Assembly: GCA_902482615.1 (NCBI GenBank)
Contig: CABTAA010000011.1
Span: forward strand, 1-16,067
DNA: 16,067 nt
Origin: an uncultured Collinsella sp.
GTDB taxonomy: Bacteria; Actinomycetota; Coriobacteriia; Coriobacteriales; Coriobacteriaceae
Direction of reading: 5' to 3'
The notes beneath the pieces are model-generated. The model was given only the letters and a program-made list of their open reading frames with translations. It ran no database searches and was not told the origin of the DNA. How positions within the stretch are numbered: the stretch's first letter is position 1; every line of letters begins with the position of its first letter. Below are positions 7,602-15,040 of this stretch, piece after piece. The position numbers and the translations under genes are program-made.

Positions 7602-7708
7602 AGCGGGTTTTCCAGGTGCTCGAGTTTGCCGTGAAAGAGGAGCGCCGCGTACTAAATGTACGCAAGCGACGGTTTGAACGGCAAAATCGGGTGCCTGGGA
7701 AAGCCGCT
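7602..7708. repeat. 107-bp imperfect palindrome between the lipoprotein and permease genes
   Basis: The outer 31-bp arms (7602-7632 and 7678-7708) match at 25 positions. Most mismatches would be G-U pairs in plus-strand RNA. A small inner stem GCGTAC/GTACGC sits around the TAAAT centre at 7653-7657. The element is exactly symmetric about 7655, and its left-reading end reaches into the stop codon (7707-7709) of the lipoprotein gene. Inside an operon it may act as an mRNA hairpin that lowers permease/ATPase expression relative to the lipoprotein, but it may simply be an inserted repeat. Confidence 0.75.
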
Positions 7709-8567
7709 ATTTCAGAACCCAGTTGTCGAAGGAAAGACCGTAATCCGCATACTTGTCGCACAGGTCCTTAACCGTGCCGTCCTCGTAGAGCGCCTTGAGC
7801 GACTCGGTCACGGCGTCGGCCGACTTGGTGTCGCCCTTCTTAAAGCCAACGGCGTAGTGCTCGCTGGACAGCGGCTCATCAAGCTGCGTATAGGCATCGG
7901 GCTTGGCGGCAAGCTGATACTGGGCAATCGAAAGATCGCACGCCACGGCATCGACCGCGCCGCTCTCGAGCTGCATAAAGGCCGTGTTGTACTCGCCGAT
8001 CGTGTCGAGCGTGGCAAACGTCGCCGCCAGATCCTTCTGGTCACCCTCGAGCACATCCTGCGCAGCGGAATCGGTCTGGGTAATCACGGTCTTGCCGGCA
8101 AGATCGTCCCAGCTCTTGATGCCTGCATCCTTCTTTACCACCAGCACCTGCTCGTTGAGCATGTACGGCTCGGAGAACGTGTAGTCGTCCTCACGGCCCT
8201 CCATGGTAAAGCCGTTCCAGATGCAGTTGATGGCGCCGGAGTTGAGCAGCGTATCCTTGGCATCCCAGTCGATGGCCTCGTATTTGACCTCCCAGCCCTG
8301 CTTATCGGCAACAGCCTTGGCCAAATCGAGATCAAAGCCGGTGTACTCGCCATCGTCGCCCACAAAGCCGTACGGAGGATAGGACTTATCAAAGCCCACC
8401 ACGAGCTTCTTGGACTCCGCAGCGCCCTTCACATCTTTGGCCGCGACAGAGCCAGCAGCGGAGCCCTTGCCGGCACCACCGCCGCAACCGACAAGACCAA
8501 GGCCCAGCACCGTGGCGAGCGAGCCGGCTAGACCAACAAATTGACGACGAGACATATCGGCATTCAT
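7707..8567 (-). CDS. Amino acid ABC transporter substrate-binding lipoprotein
   Basis: The protein has 286 residues from ATG 8567, preceded by GGGGGAA about 5 nt upstream. The N-terminus has SRRQFVG, a hydrophobic stretch and the lipobox LVGC with Cys28 as the lipidation site. The double Arg resembles a Tat signal. A Gly/Ala/Ser-rich linker leads into a family 3 solute-binding domain: LVVGFDKSYPPYGFV, EYTGFDLDLAKAVA, SGAINCIWNGFTMEGR and EPYMLNEQVLVVKKD. It captures a polar amino acid outside the membrane and passes it to the permease. The exact ligand cannot be read from the sequence. It is the first gene of the three-gene operon. Confidence 0.93.
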   Translation of the reverse strand: MNADMSRRQFVGLAGSLATVLGLGLVGCGGGAGKGSAAGSVAAKDVKGAAESKKLVVGFDKSYPPYGFVGDDGEYTGFDLDLAKAVADKQGWEVKYEAIDWDAKDTLLNSGAINCIWNGFTMEGREDDYTFSEPYMLNEQVLVVKKDAGIKSWDDLAGKTVITQTDSAAQDVLEGDQKDLAATFATLDTIGEYNTAFMQLESGAVDAVACDLSIAQYQLAAKPDAYTQLDEPLSSEHYAVGFKKGDTKSADAVTESLKALYEDGTVKDLCDKYADYGLSFDNWVLK

Positions 8568-8585
8568 GGTATTCCCCCTTGATGG

Positions 8586-8605
8586 CACTTTAGTTAGGTA
8601 AAGTG
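8586..8605. promoter_or_regulatory. Inverted repeat in the ABC operon leader, candidate operator
   Basis: Perfect 7-bp arms CACTTTA and TAAAGTG are separated by 6 bp. The site lies about 12-31 bp downstream of the predicted transcription start and upstream of the ribosome binding site, where a bound repressor would block elongation. No regulator gene is adjacent. Confidence 0.5.
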
Positions 8606-8623
8606 AGTCATGTAACGTTCAGA

Positions 8624-8652
8624 ATCATACACTCTACCTTGATAAAGTACAA
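8624..8652 (-). promoter_or_regulatory. sigma70-type promoter of the amino-acid ABC operon
   Basis: On the minus strand TTGTAC (8647-8652) and TATGAT (8624-8629) are separated by exactly 17 bp. This gives a predicted start near 8617 and a leader of about 50 nt before ATG 8567. It is the best promoter match in the window. Confidence 0.75.
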
Positions 8653-8663
8653 GAGATGGTTTG

Positions 8664-8895
8664 CCCGGCGTGGGCGGGGAGCGGCGCGCAATTAAGTTTC
8701 CTGCTCTACAGTCCTGCGCAAGACGGAAAGCACGCATGGAGCACTAGGTTGGAGCACCCGGCTGAGTGGCGCCCGGCGCGGAGTTTAATTTGCTGCTCTA
8801 CAGTCCTGCTCACGACGGAGGCCACATTAAGTGGCCTCCTGTTCGTGCGGAACTCGCGACAAATTAAACTCCGCGCCGGGCGCCACTCAGCCGGG
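8664..8895. repeat. Large intergenic palindromic element with a diverged tandem copy
   Basis: Positions 8757-8792 and 8860-8895 are perfect 36-bp inverted arms. Between them is a second hairpin with GGAGGCCAC/GTGGCCTCC (8817-8839). A related unit precedes it: 8701-8727 matches 8793-8819 at 25 of 27 positions, and the flanking 37 bp (8664-8700) is a diverged version of the 8757-8792 arm, giving a tandem period of about 92 bp. It fills most of the 413-bp gap between the ABC operon and the rRNA methyltransferase. No real gene is seen in it, and the open frames on both strands mirror each other. Confidence 0.8.
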
Positions 8896-8955
8896 AGACA
8901 ACGTGCTCGGAACCTTAAATAGCCTCCTCTCCAAACGGGCACGTTGAATGCACGG

Positions 8956-8961
8956 TACAAT
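8956..8961 (+). promoter_or_regulatory. Possible -10 box for the rRNA methyltransferase gene
   Basis: TACAAT lies about 40 bp before the ATG at 9002 in an AT-rich stretch, giving a leader of about 34 nt. No convincing -35 box lies 17 bp upstream, so this is a weak call. Confidence 0.25.
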
Positions 8962-9001
8962 TGCTTCGGACTTTTCTTTTATTTAATAGTGGGGTTAATT
9001 C

Positions 9002-10447
9002 ATGGCAGAATCTCGTGCGGAGCGTAAGGCTCGTCGTGCTTTGATCGAAGCAGCTGAAGGGTCGGAGGAGAAATCTTCTACGAAATCCAAGTCTTCTAAA
9101 GCTGCAAAAAGCAAATCGGCCAAGAGCAGGGCTAAGGCCAAGCGTTCTGACTCTCGTCGAGGCGGGGATAAAGCGCCTCAGACTCGTTCCAAGCGTTCGC
9201 ATAAAGATCCGGCTTCGCCTGCGCGTAAGGCCGTGGACCCCAAGTCTCCCTGTTCGATCATGAAATCTTGCGGTGGGTGCACGGCGCTCAATCGTCCTTA
9301 TAAAAAGCAGTTGGCGGCTAAGCAGGCTGCTATGGAGGAGCTGTTTGCCGAGCTTTGTGAGCGCGAGAGCATTGCTGTCGATCCTATTCGCGGTATGGGC
9401 GTCACCCTTGGCGACCCGGGTAAATATCCTGCGCCGCGTGGCTTTCGTCATAAGGCTGCCACTCCCTTTGCTCCCGGTAAGGAGGGCGCTGTCCGTTGCG
9501 GTTTCTTTGAGCGCGGCACACACAAGATCGTTGCCGTACCCGAATGCCCCGTCGAGGCGTCGGGCGCTCGTCAGATTCTCAACGGCATCGCACGCGAAGC
9601 TGAGCGGTTGCATATTCCCGCCTTTAACGAGGACAAGCATCTTGGTTTGCTTCGCTATGCCGTCATCCGCTGCGGTTGGCGTACCGACCAGGTCATGGTT
9701 ACGCTCGTGACCGCCCAGCGTGACTTACCGCATGCACAGGAGTTCTTTGAGGCCGTCGCGGCGCTCGATCCGCATATCGTCACCGTTGCCCAAAATATCA
9801 ATGGACGTCCCGGTAACGCCATCTTGGGTGAGGAGACTCGTATCGTCTATGGCGCCGAATGCATGCGCGACCAGCTGCTCGGCTGCGAATTCGACATCTC
9901 CCCCACCGCGTTTTATCAGACCAACCCGCAACAGACCGAGCTGCTCTATCAGCTCGCTATCGACGGCATGGATTTGCACCAGGGCGATGTGCTCATGGAT
10001 GCCTACTGTGGCAGCGGTACCATCGGTCTTTGCGCAGCTAAAGATGCCCAGAACAAGGGTATCGGCATTATGCTGCTCGGCGTGGAGCGCAACCCGGCGG
10101 GCATTGCCGACGCACGCCGCAATGCCGAGCTCAACGGCCTCACCCGCAGCGCTTGGTTTATGGCCGACGATGCCACCGATTACATCCTGGATGCCGCCGA
10201 TAACAACGAGCGGGTCGATGTCCTTTCCATCGATCCGCCGCGCGCCGGCTCCACGCCCGAGTTCCTCGAAGCTGCCTGCGCGCTTAAGCCGCGCCGCATC
10301 ACCTATATCAGCTGCAACCCCGTAACTCAAGAGCGCGACCTGCATCAGCTCCTCGACGGAGGCTATTGCCTGCTCAAGATCACGCCCGTCGACATGTTCC
10401 CTCACACCGACCACACCGAAACCGTAGCGGTCCTCGAACGCCGCTAA
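9002..10447 (+). CDS. 23S rRNA (uracil-5-)-methyltransferase, RlmCD/RumA family
   Basis: The protein has 481 residues from ATG 9002, with GGGG 7 nt upstream. It transfers a methyl group from S-adenosylmethionine to C5 of specific uridines in 23S rRNA. Four cysteines (84, 90, 93 in PCSIMKSCGGC, and 182 in PEC) form the expected Fe-S cluster site. The SAM site is DAYCGSGTIGL (333-343), DPPRAG lies at 411-416, the catalytic nucleophile is Cys438 in YISCNP, and Glu473 in HTETVAVLE is the likely general base. Residues 1-80 are an unusual Lys/Ser/Arg-rich low-complexity tail replacing the TRAM domain often found there, and may bind RNA. T-ending codons are common in the first 160 codons and give way to C-ending codons later. 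Whether it modifies one site (RlmD-like) or two (RlmCD-like) cannot be told from sequence alone. Confidence 0.92.
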   Translation: MAESRAERKARRALIEAAEGSEEKSSTKSKSSKAAKSKSAKSRAKAKRSDSRRGGDKAPQTRSKRSHKDPASPARKAVDPKSPCSIMKSCGGCTALNRPYKKQLAAKQAAMEELFAELCERESIAVDPIRGMGVTLGDPGKYPAPRGFRHKAATPFAPGKEGAVRCGFFERGTHKIVAVPECPVEASGARQILNGIAREAERLHIPAFNEDKHLGLLRYAVIRCGWRTDQVMVTLVTAQRDLPHAQEFFEAVAALDPHIVTVAQNINGRPGNAILGEETRIVYGAECMRDQLLGCEFDISPTAFYQTNPQQTELLYQLAIDGMDLHQGDVLMDAYCGSGTIGLCAAKDAQNKGIGIMLLGVERNPAGIADARRNAELNGLTRSAWFMADDATDYILDAADNNERVDVLSIDPPRAGSTPEFLEAACALKPRRITYISCNPVTQERDLHQLLDGGYCLLKITPVDMFPHTDHTETVAVLERR

Positions 10448-10475
10448 CCAACCTCAGTAGATTTTTGGGACAAGA

Positions 10476-10505
10476 AAGGGGGCGACCCGTCTGGGCCGCC
10501 CCCTT
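10476..10505. terminator. Terminator hairpin between convergent genes
   Basis: Arms AAGGGGGCG and CGCCCCCTT plus an inner CCC/GGG (10476-10488 with 10493-10505, one mismatch) form a very stable hairpin with a 4-nt loop. It lies between the 3' ends of the methyltransferase (plus) and the PHP protein (minus). The T-tracts are short on both sides, so efficiency is uncertain. Confidence 0.7.
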
Positions 10506-10525
10506 CGCTTGGTTTATTAATTCCG

Positions 10526-11347
10526 CTACATCCCCTTGCGCAGGTCGCACACGCCGGCTGCCGCCATCTCGCGCAGCAGCGTCTCGCGATCGCGCGTCAC
10601 GATCAGATCCAACGGGAAGTGAATCTCGTCGAGCATCTTGCGAGCGTAATCGAACTTACCAATTGCCATGCCAATGTGCGCATCGGTCGAAACGCCAATG
10701 CCCACGCCCAGCTCGGCGCAGCGCTCGGCGATCTTGCGGCATACGGCCCAATGCTCAGTGTCAACACCGTGTTCAAGACTATGGTTGTTGATCTCGATAA
10801 TCTTGTGCTTGGCCTTAGCCGCCAACAGCACCTCGTCGATATCGAACGGCACGCCCGAACGCCCCGTGTGACCCAGCATGAACACCTTGGGGTGCTCCAG
10901 GGCATTGATATACATCTCGGTCGCCTGGGCCAGCGTCGCGCCCTCAGCAATCTGCGGATTATGCACGCTTGCAACCAAATAATCCAAATTACGCGTAACC
11001 AAATCGAACAGTGAATGCTGACGGCTGTACGAATCGCCGGCGATATCGAGCGTGACAGGAGTGTCCTCGCCAAACAGACTTCCGTCCAGCGAAACGATAT
11101 CGGCCTCGGCACCACGCAGCACCAGCACGCCGCTCCAAATGCGCGGCCAGATATCCTGGTTGATAAAGAATTGGTAACTGCGCAGGTCATTGGGGCAAGC
11201 CGTAACCATAGAGCTCAGATGGTCGGCAGATCCGAGCACCTGCAGGCCACGCTCTGCCGCCCAGTACACATTCTCCTCAATGGTCGAATATGCATGCGCA
11301 GAGAACATCGTATGGGTATGAATGTCACAAGAAAGCAGGTAGGGCAT
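10526..11347 (-). CDS. PHP-domain phosphoesterase (YcdX-like)
   Basis: The protein has 273 residues from ATG 11347, preceded by AAGGAGA with a 5-nt spacer. The full set of PHP metal ligands is visible: His10 and His12 in DIHTHT, His43 in SADH, Glu81 in RGAEAD, His129 in ASVHN, His160 in LGHTG, and Asp222 and His224 in STDAH. This supports a trinuclear metal phosphatase fold like E. coli YcdX. The natural substrate is unknown. It lies 165 bp downstream of the aminotransferase on the same strand and could be co-transcribed. The intervening stretch contains no clear terminator. Confidence 0.88.
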   Translation of the reverse strand: MPYLLSCDIHTHTMFSAHAYSTIEENVYWAAERGLQVLGSADHLSSMVTACPNDLRSYQFFINQDIWPRIWSGVLVLRGAEADIVSLDGSLFGEDTPVTLDIAGDSYSRQHSLFDLVTRNLDYLVASVHNPQIAEGATLAQATEMYINALEHPKVFMLGHTGRSGVPFDIDEVLLAAKAKHKIIEINNHSLEHGVDTEHWAVCRKIAERCAELGVGIGVSTDAHIGMAIGKFDYARKMLDEIHFPLDLIVTRDRETLLREMAAAGVCDLRKGM

Positions 11348-11512
11348 CAGGTCTCCTTATCTGGCACGGCCGTCGCTTATATTCATTGTACGCATAGCCT
11401 TCGATAGTCGTAAAACCACTCCATCCCAAAGACACAACGTCCATGACAACGGGGTCCGGCTTAACACCAAACCCCGTTTCACGTAAAACATTGTAGGCAG
11501 AGCGCTTTACTT

Positions 11513-12697
11513 TTAACGATACTCGTCCGCCAACTGTTTCCAAGCGGGTAGCGAATTGATAATCGTTTCGTAACTCACGCAATAGCCCAGGCGGAACCAA
11601 CCAGGCATACCAAAACTGTCCGAGGGAACCGCAAGCAACTCATACTTCTTTGCACGCTCGCAAAACGCATTCGCATCGGGTTCCAGCGCCTTCACCCACA
11701 GGTAGAACGCGCCATCCGGCTCAACATAGGTGTAGCCGTACTCCGCTAGTGCGTCGGTAAGCGCGGTGCGGTTGCGCGCATAGGCCTCGACATCGCTCGG
11801 CTCATCGATGCAATCGATAATCACGCGCTGGAAGAGCGCCGGTGCGCATACAAAACCCAGTGTACGGGCAGCACCCGCAACAGCCGGCATCAGACGCGCA
11901 GCCTGCGGATTGGTGTTGGGAACCAAGATCCAACCCACGCGCTCACCCGGCAGCGACAGCGACTTAGAATACGAGTAGCACACCACGGTGTTCTCGTAGA
12001 TCGAGGGTACCCAAGGCACCTCGGCACCGTACACGATCTCGCGATACGGTTCGTCCGAGATCAGCATAATCGGATTCTCAGGATCGCGCTTGGCGTTGAC
12101 CTCGCGTAAAACATTGGCCAGTCGCGTCAGCGTACCGCACGTATACACGGCACCGGTCGGGTTATTGGGAGAGTCGATAATGACGGCAGCCGTCTTATCG
12201 GTAATCGCCTTGAGCACGTTGTCCACGCTCAGCTGGAACGTATCTTCATCGGCGAGCGCCTCAACACACGTACAGCCGGCCTTCTCAATCCAAGCGCGAT
12301 ACTCCGGAAAGTACGGGGCGATAACAATAACCTCGTCGCCCGGGTTCGTAACGGCGTTGAGCGTGCAGGTGAGCGAAGCCGCGGCACCCACCGTCATAAA
12401 TACGTCTTTGCCCTCATAGCTCGTGCCAAAGCGGCGGTTGAGCGATTCGGCCACAGCGGCACGACATTGCGGCAGGCCCGGTGCGGGCGTGTAGCCGTGC
12501 AGCTGGTCGCTCGGCAGCTCCAGGGCCTTCTTAATCGACTCAGCCACAGCAGCGGGCGCCGGAACGCTCGGATTGCCCAGCGAAAAATCGAATACGTTTT
12601 CCGCACCGATCTGCGCCTTGCGCTCAAGGCCATAGCTAAAAATCTCACGGATGATGGAGCTCTCCGCACCGCGCGCATACATAGTTTCGTTGATCAT
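11513..12697 (-). CDS. Class I/II pyridoxal-phosphate aminotransferase (aspartate aminotransferase-like)
   Basis: The protein has 394 residues from ATG 12697, preceded by GGGGA 4 nt upstream. An upstream in-frame ATG at 12796 would read through the inverted repeat at 12758-12816 and is rejected. Key fold-type I features are GNPSVPAP (41-48), NNPTG (178-182), Asp215 in SDEPYRE for the PLP ring nitrogen, Lys245 in YSYSKSLSLPGERVGW as the Schiff-base lysine, and a C-terminal FRLGYCVS carrying the carboxylate-binding Arg. It transfers amino groups between an amino acid and a 2-oxo acid in the cytoplasm. The substrate could be aspartate, alanine or an aromatic amino acid and is not decidable here. 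A weak -10 (TACAAT on the minus strand, 12722-12727) lies 25 bp upstream. Confidence 0.92.
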   Translation of the reverse strand: MINETMYARGAESSIIREIFSYGLERKAQIGAENVFDFSLGNPSVPAPAAVAESIKKALELPSDQLHGYTPAPGLPQCRAAVAESLNRRFGTSYEGKDVFMTVGAAASLTCTLNAVTNPGDEVIVIAPYFPEYRAWIEKAGCTCVEALADEDTFQLSVDNVLKAITDKTAAVIIDSPNNPTGAVYTCGTLTRLANVLREVNAKRDPENPIMLISDEPYREIVYGAEVPWVPSIYENTVVCYSYSKSLSLPGERVGWILVPNTNPQAARLMPAVAGAARTLGFVCAPALFQRVIIDCIDEPSDVEAYARNRTALTDALAEYGYTYVEPDGAFYLWVKALEPDANAFCERAKKYELLAVPSDSFGMPGWFRLGYCVSYETIINSLPAWKQLADEYR

Positions 12698-12757
12698 CTG
12701 TTCCCCTTTCGCATAGGCGGTATTGTACGCTTTAGTTGAGCAAAGTGCCGCAGCAAT

Positions 12758-12816
12758 GTTGATTGGGGACAGACTTAAATGCGTGAAAACGCTCATTTAA
12801 GTCTGTCCCAATCAAC
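12758..12816. repeat. Long GGGACAG-type hairpin
   Basis: The arms 12758-12781 and 12794-12816 pair along their whole length except one bulged G. An inner CGT-GAAA-ACG stem-loop closes the tip. Each arm carries GGGACAG or its complement CTGTCCC, the same core as the loops of the hairpins at 354-404 and 2444-2492. It lies between the aminotransferase start and the ftsH terminator. A REP-like repeat is the likeliest explanation. It also crosses the upstream region of the aminotransferase. Confidence 0.8.
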
Positions 12817-12842
12817 AGACGGCCCCATATCGCTCAAAAGAA

Positions 12843-12874
12843 AAAGCCTCCGCAGGTTTCCCCGCGGAGGCTTT
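12843..12874 (-). terminator. Intrinsic terminator after ftsH
   Basis: On the minus strand a perfect 11-bp stem (12864-12874 with 12843-12853) and a 10-nt loop are followed by TTTTTCTTTT. It starts 11 bp past the ftsH stop codon and closes the hpt-ftsH transcript. Confidence 0.93.
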
Positions 12875-12885
12875 CGCCACAAAGA

Positions 12886-15039
12886 CTATTTGTCGGCGTC
12901 GGTGTCGGCGTCGGTGTCGGCATCGGCACCGACGACGGCATGGTCATCGTCAGCATCATCGGATGCGGCTTCGGCATCCTCCTGCATGGCCGCCTGCGCA
13001 AAGGCCGCGGCATCAGCCGCCAGCTCCTCCTCGCTCATACGAGGCGCGCGCTTCTTGGTCGGCATGCCGGCCGCCTTGGCATTGCGCTCCTCCTTGGCCG
13101 CCAGGATATCACCCTCGCGTTCAAGGTAGGCATCCCACTCGTTGTCGAGCAGGGCGTTCACGGCGTCGCCTTCGACGGTCTCGCGCTCAAGCAGCACCTT
13201 CGCCATCAGATCGAGCTGATCGCGACGGGCGTCCAGGATCTCGACCGCACGACGATGGGCCTCACGCATAATGCGCTGAACCTCGATATCGATGCGGCGC
13301 GCCGTCTCCTCGGAGTAATCCTGGTGATCGGCGTAATCGCGACCAAGGAACACCTGATGTTGCGCCTCGCCAAACACTTGCGTGCCCAGCTCCTCGCTCA
13401 TGCCCAAGCGCGTGACCATCTCGCGCGCCATCTTGGTTGCGCGCTCCAGATCGTTGCTCGCGCCCGACGTAATGTCATCGCACATGAGCTCCTCGGCAAC
13501 GCGACCGCCCAAGAACACGGCGAGCTCGTCGAGCATCTCGTTCTTGGTCTTGAGGAAGTGGTCCTCCTGCGGAAGCTGCAGCGTGTAGCCCAGAGCCTGA
13601 CCGCGGCTGACGATCGAGATCTTGTGGACCGGATCGGAGTGCTCCAGGATGTGGCCCACCAAAGCGTGACCGCTCTCGTGGTAGGCAATCGTGGTGCGCT
13701 CGGCCTCGGTCATCACGCGACCCTTGCGCTGCGGTCCGGCAATCACACGCTCCATCGATTCCTCGACCTCGTCCATCGAGATCACGGAACGATGGCGGCG
13801 GGCAGCCAGCAGAGCAGACTCGTTGAGCAGGTTCGCCAAATCGGCGCCAGTAAAGCCAACGGTCATCTGGGCGAGTTTCTCAAACTTAACGTCCTCGTCC
13901 ATCGGCTTGTTCTCGGCATGCACGCGCAAGATCTGCTCGCGGCCCTTCACATCCGGACGGTCGACCGTAACCTGACGGTCAAAACGGCCGGGACGCAGCA
14001 ATGCCGGATCCAGGATGTCAGGACGGTTGGTCGCAGCGATCAGGATGACCGACTCGCTTTCCTCAAAGCCGTCCATCTCGACCAGCAGCTGGTTGAGCGT
14101 CTGCTCGCGCTCGTCGTGACCGCCGCCCAAGCCAGCTCCGCGCTGACGTCCCACGGCATCGATCTCATCGATGAAGATGATCGACGGGGCCTGGGACTTG
14201 GCCTCCTTAAAGAGGTCACGCACACGGCTGGCGCCGACACCTACGAACATCTCGACAAAGTCGGAACCCGAGATGCTAAAGAACGGCACGCCCGCCTCGC
14301 CGGCAACGGCCTTGGCCAGCAGCGTTTTACCGGTGCCCGGAGGGCCAACCAGCAACACGCCACGCGGGATCTTGGCGCCCAGCTTGCGATAGCGATCCGG
14401 ATCGCTCAAAAAGTCACGGATCTCCTCGAGCTCCTCGACTGCCTCGTCCACACCGGCAACGTCTTCAAACTTGACCTTGGGGCGTGTGGCCTCGTTGGTC
14501 TTGGCGTTGGTCTTGCCAAACTGCATGTTCCTGTTGTTGGCGCCCATCATCTGGCGCATAAAGTAGAACATGATGGCGATAAGGGCGATCGTCGGAAGCA
14601 CACTCATCGCCAAGTCGCCCCAAAAATCGGGATCGTTGGTGTTGACGATGTACTTGGTATCGGGGTGCTCCGCCATGAGCTCGGCAAGCGAATCGGAGCC
14701 GACATAGGTCGAAGAGAAGCTCTTGAGCTCGCTCGTATCGCCCTTGTCCTTTTTTGTCTTCCAGTAATGACCCGTCACGCTTCCGTCTTGAACCGTATAG
14801 GTCAGATCTTCGACGCGATCCTGCTTGATGGCGCTGACCATCTCGCTCGTCGCGAGCTTAACGGTATTGCTGGAGCTGGCAAAGCCGGAGCCCATGTTAA
14901 AGAAGGCATAGCCCAGAAGCGCGCAAGCCAAAAGAAAATACAGCCAGCCCGTACGCGTGGGCTTCTTGCCTCCGGGCATCCCCGGGATCTTTGGGTCCCG
15001 GGGAGTCTGGGAATTGTTGTCGTTACGGTCGTCGGGCAT
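12886..15039 (-). CDS. ftsH: ATP-dependent zinc metalloprotease FtsH
   Basis: The protein has 717 residues from ATG 15039. It is a membrane-anchored AAA+ protease that degrades damaged or regulatory membrane and cytosolic proteins. Two transmembrane segments (about 31-49 and 142-162) flank an extracytoplasmic domain. The AAA module has Walker A GPPGTGKT (232-239), Walker B IIFIDEID (287-294) and SRH arginines 349 and 352. The protease site has HESGH (454-458) and Asp530 as third zinc ligand. The tail from about 685 is Ala/Asp-rich and ends in a DADTDADT repeat. The ATG follows the hpt stop with a single base between them, and GGAGG lies inside the end of hpt, so the two genes are co-translated. 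The length is somewhat above the usual 610-650 residues because of the acidic tail. Confidence 0.97.
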   Translation of the reverse strand: MPDDRNDNNSQTPRDPKIPGMPGGKKPTRTGWLYFLLACALLGYAFFNMGSGFASSSNTVKLATSEMVSAIKQDRVEDLTYTVQDGSVTGHYWKTKKDKGDTSELKSFSSTYVGSDSLAELMAEHPDTKYIVNTNDPDFWGDLAMSVLPTIALIAIMFYFMRQMMGANNRNMQFGKTNAKTNEATRPKVKFEDVAGVDEAVEELEEIRDFLSDPDRYRKLGAKIPRGVLLVGPPGTGKTLLAKAVAGEAGVPFFSISGSDFVEMFVGVGASRVRDLFKEAKSQAPSIIFIDEIDAVGRQRGAGLGGGHDEREQTLNQLLVEMDGFEESESVILIAATNRPDILDPALLRPGRFDRQVTVDRPDVKGREQILRVHAENKPMDEDVKFEKLAQMTVGFTGADLANLLNESALLAARRHRSVISMDEVEESMERVIAGPQRKGRVMTEAERTTIAYHESGHALVGHILEHSDPVHKISIVSRGQALGYTLQLPQEDHFLKTKNEMLDELAVFLGGRVAEELMCDDITSGASNDLERATKMAREMVTRLGMSEELGTQVFGEAQHQVFLGRDYADHQDYSEETARRIDIEVQRIMREAHRRAVEILDARRDQLDLMAKVLLERETVEGDAVNALLDNEWDAYLEREGDILAAKEERNAKAAGMPTKKRAPRMSEEELAADAAAFAQAAMQEDAEAASDDADDDHAVVGADADTDADTDADK
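12892..12927. repeat. Hexamer repeat encoding the acidic FtsH tail
   Basis: Six consecutive hexamers of the form GTCGGC/GTCGGT (the last begins with A) make a 12-bp period tract within the end of ftsH, encoding the alternating Asp-Ala / Asp-Thr residues at the C-terminus. Such tracts can change length by slippage in steps of two residues without breaking the frame. Confidence 0.75.
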
Positions 15040-15040
15040 C

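Noticed and set aside
8656..8960. Two overlapping open frames of about 85 codons on opposite strands
   Set aside because: They encode nearly the same peptides because both read the 36-bp inverted arms. This mirror image is a product of the palindrome and not evidence for a gene.
11325..11600. A 91-codon minus-strand frame covering the gap between the aminotransferase and PHP genes
   Set aside because: It overlaps the ends of both real genes and has no clear ribosome site. The central part looks mildly protein-like (SLGWSGFTTIEGYAYNEY), but I cannot support a gene or a terminator in this 165-bp gap.
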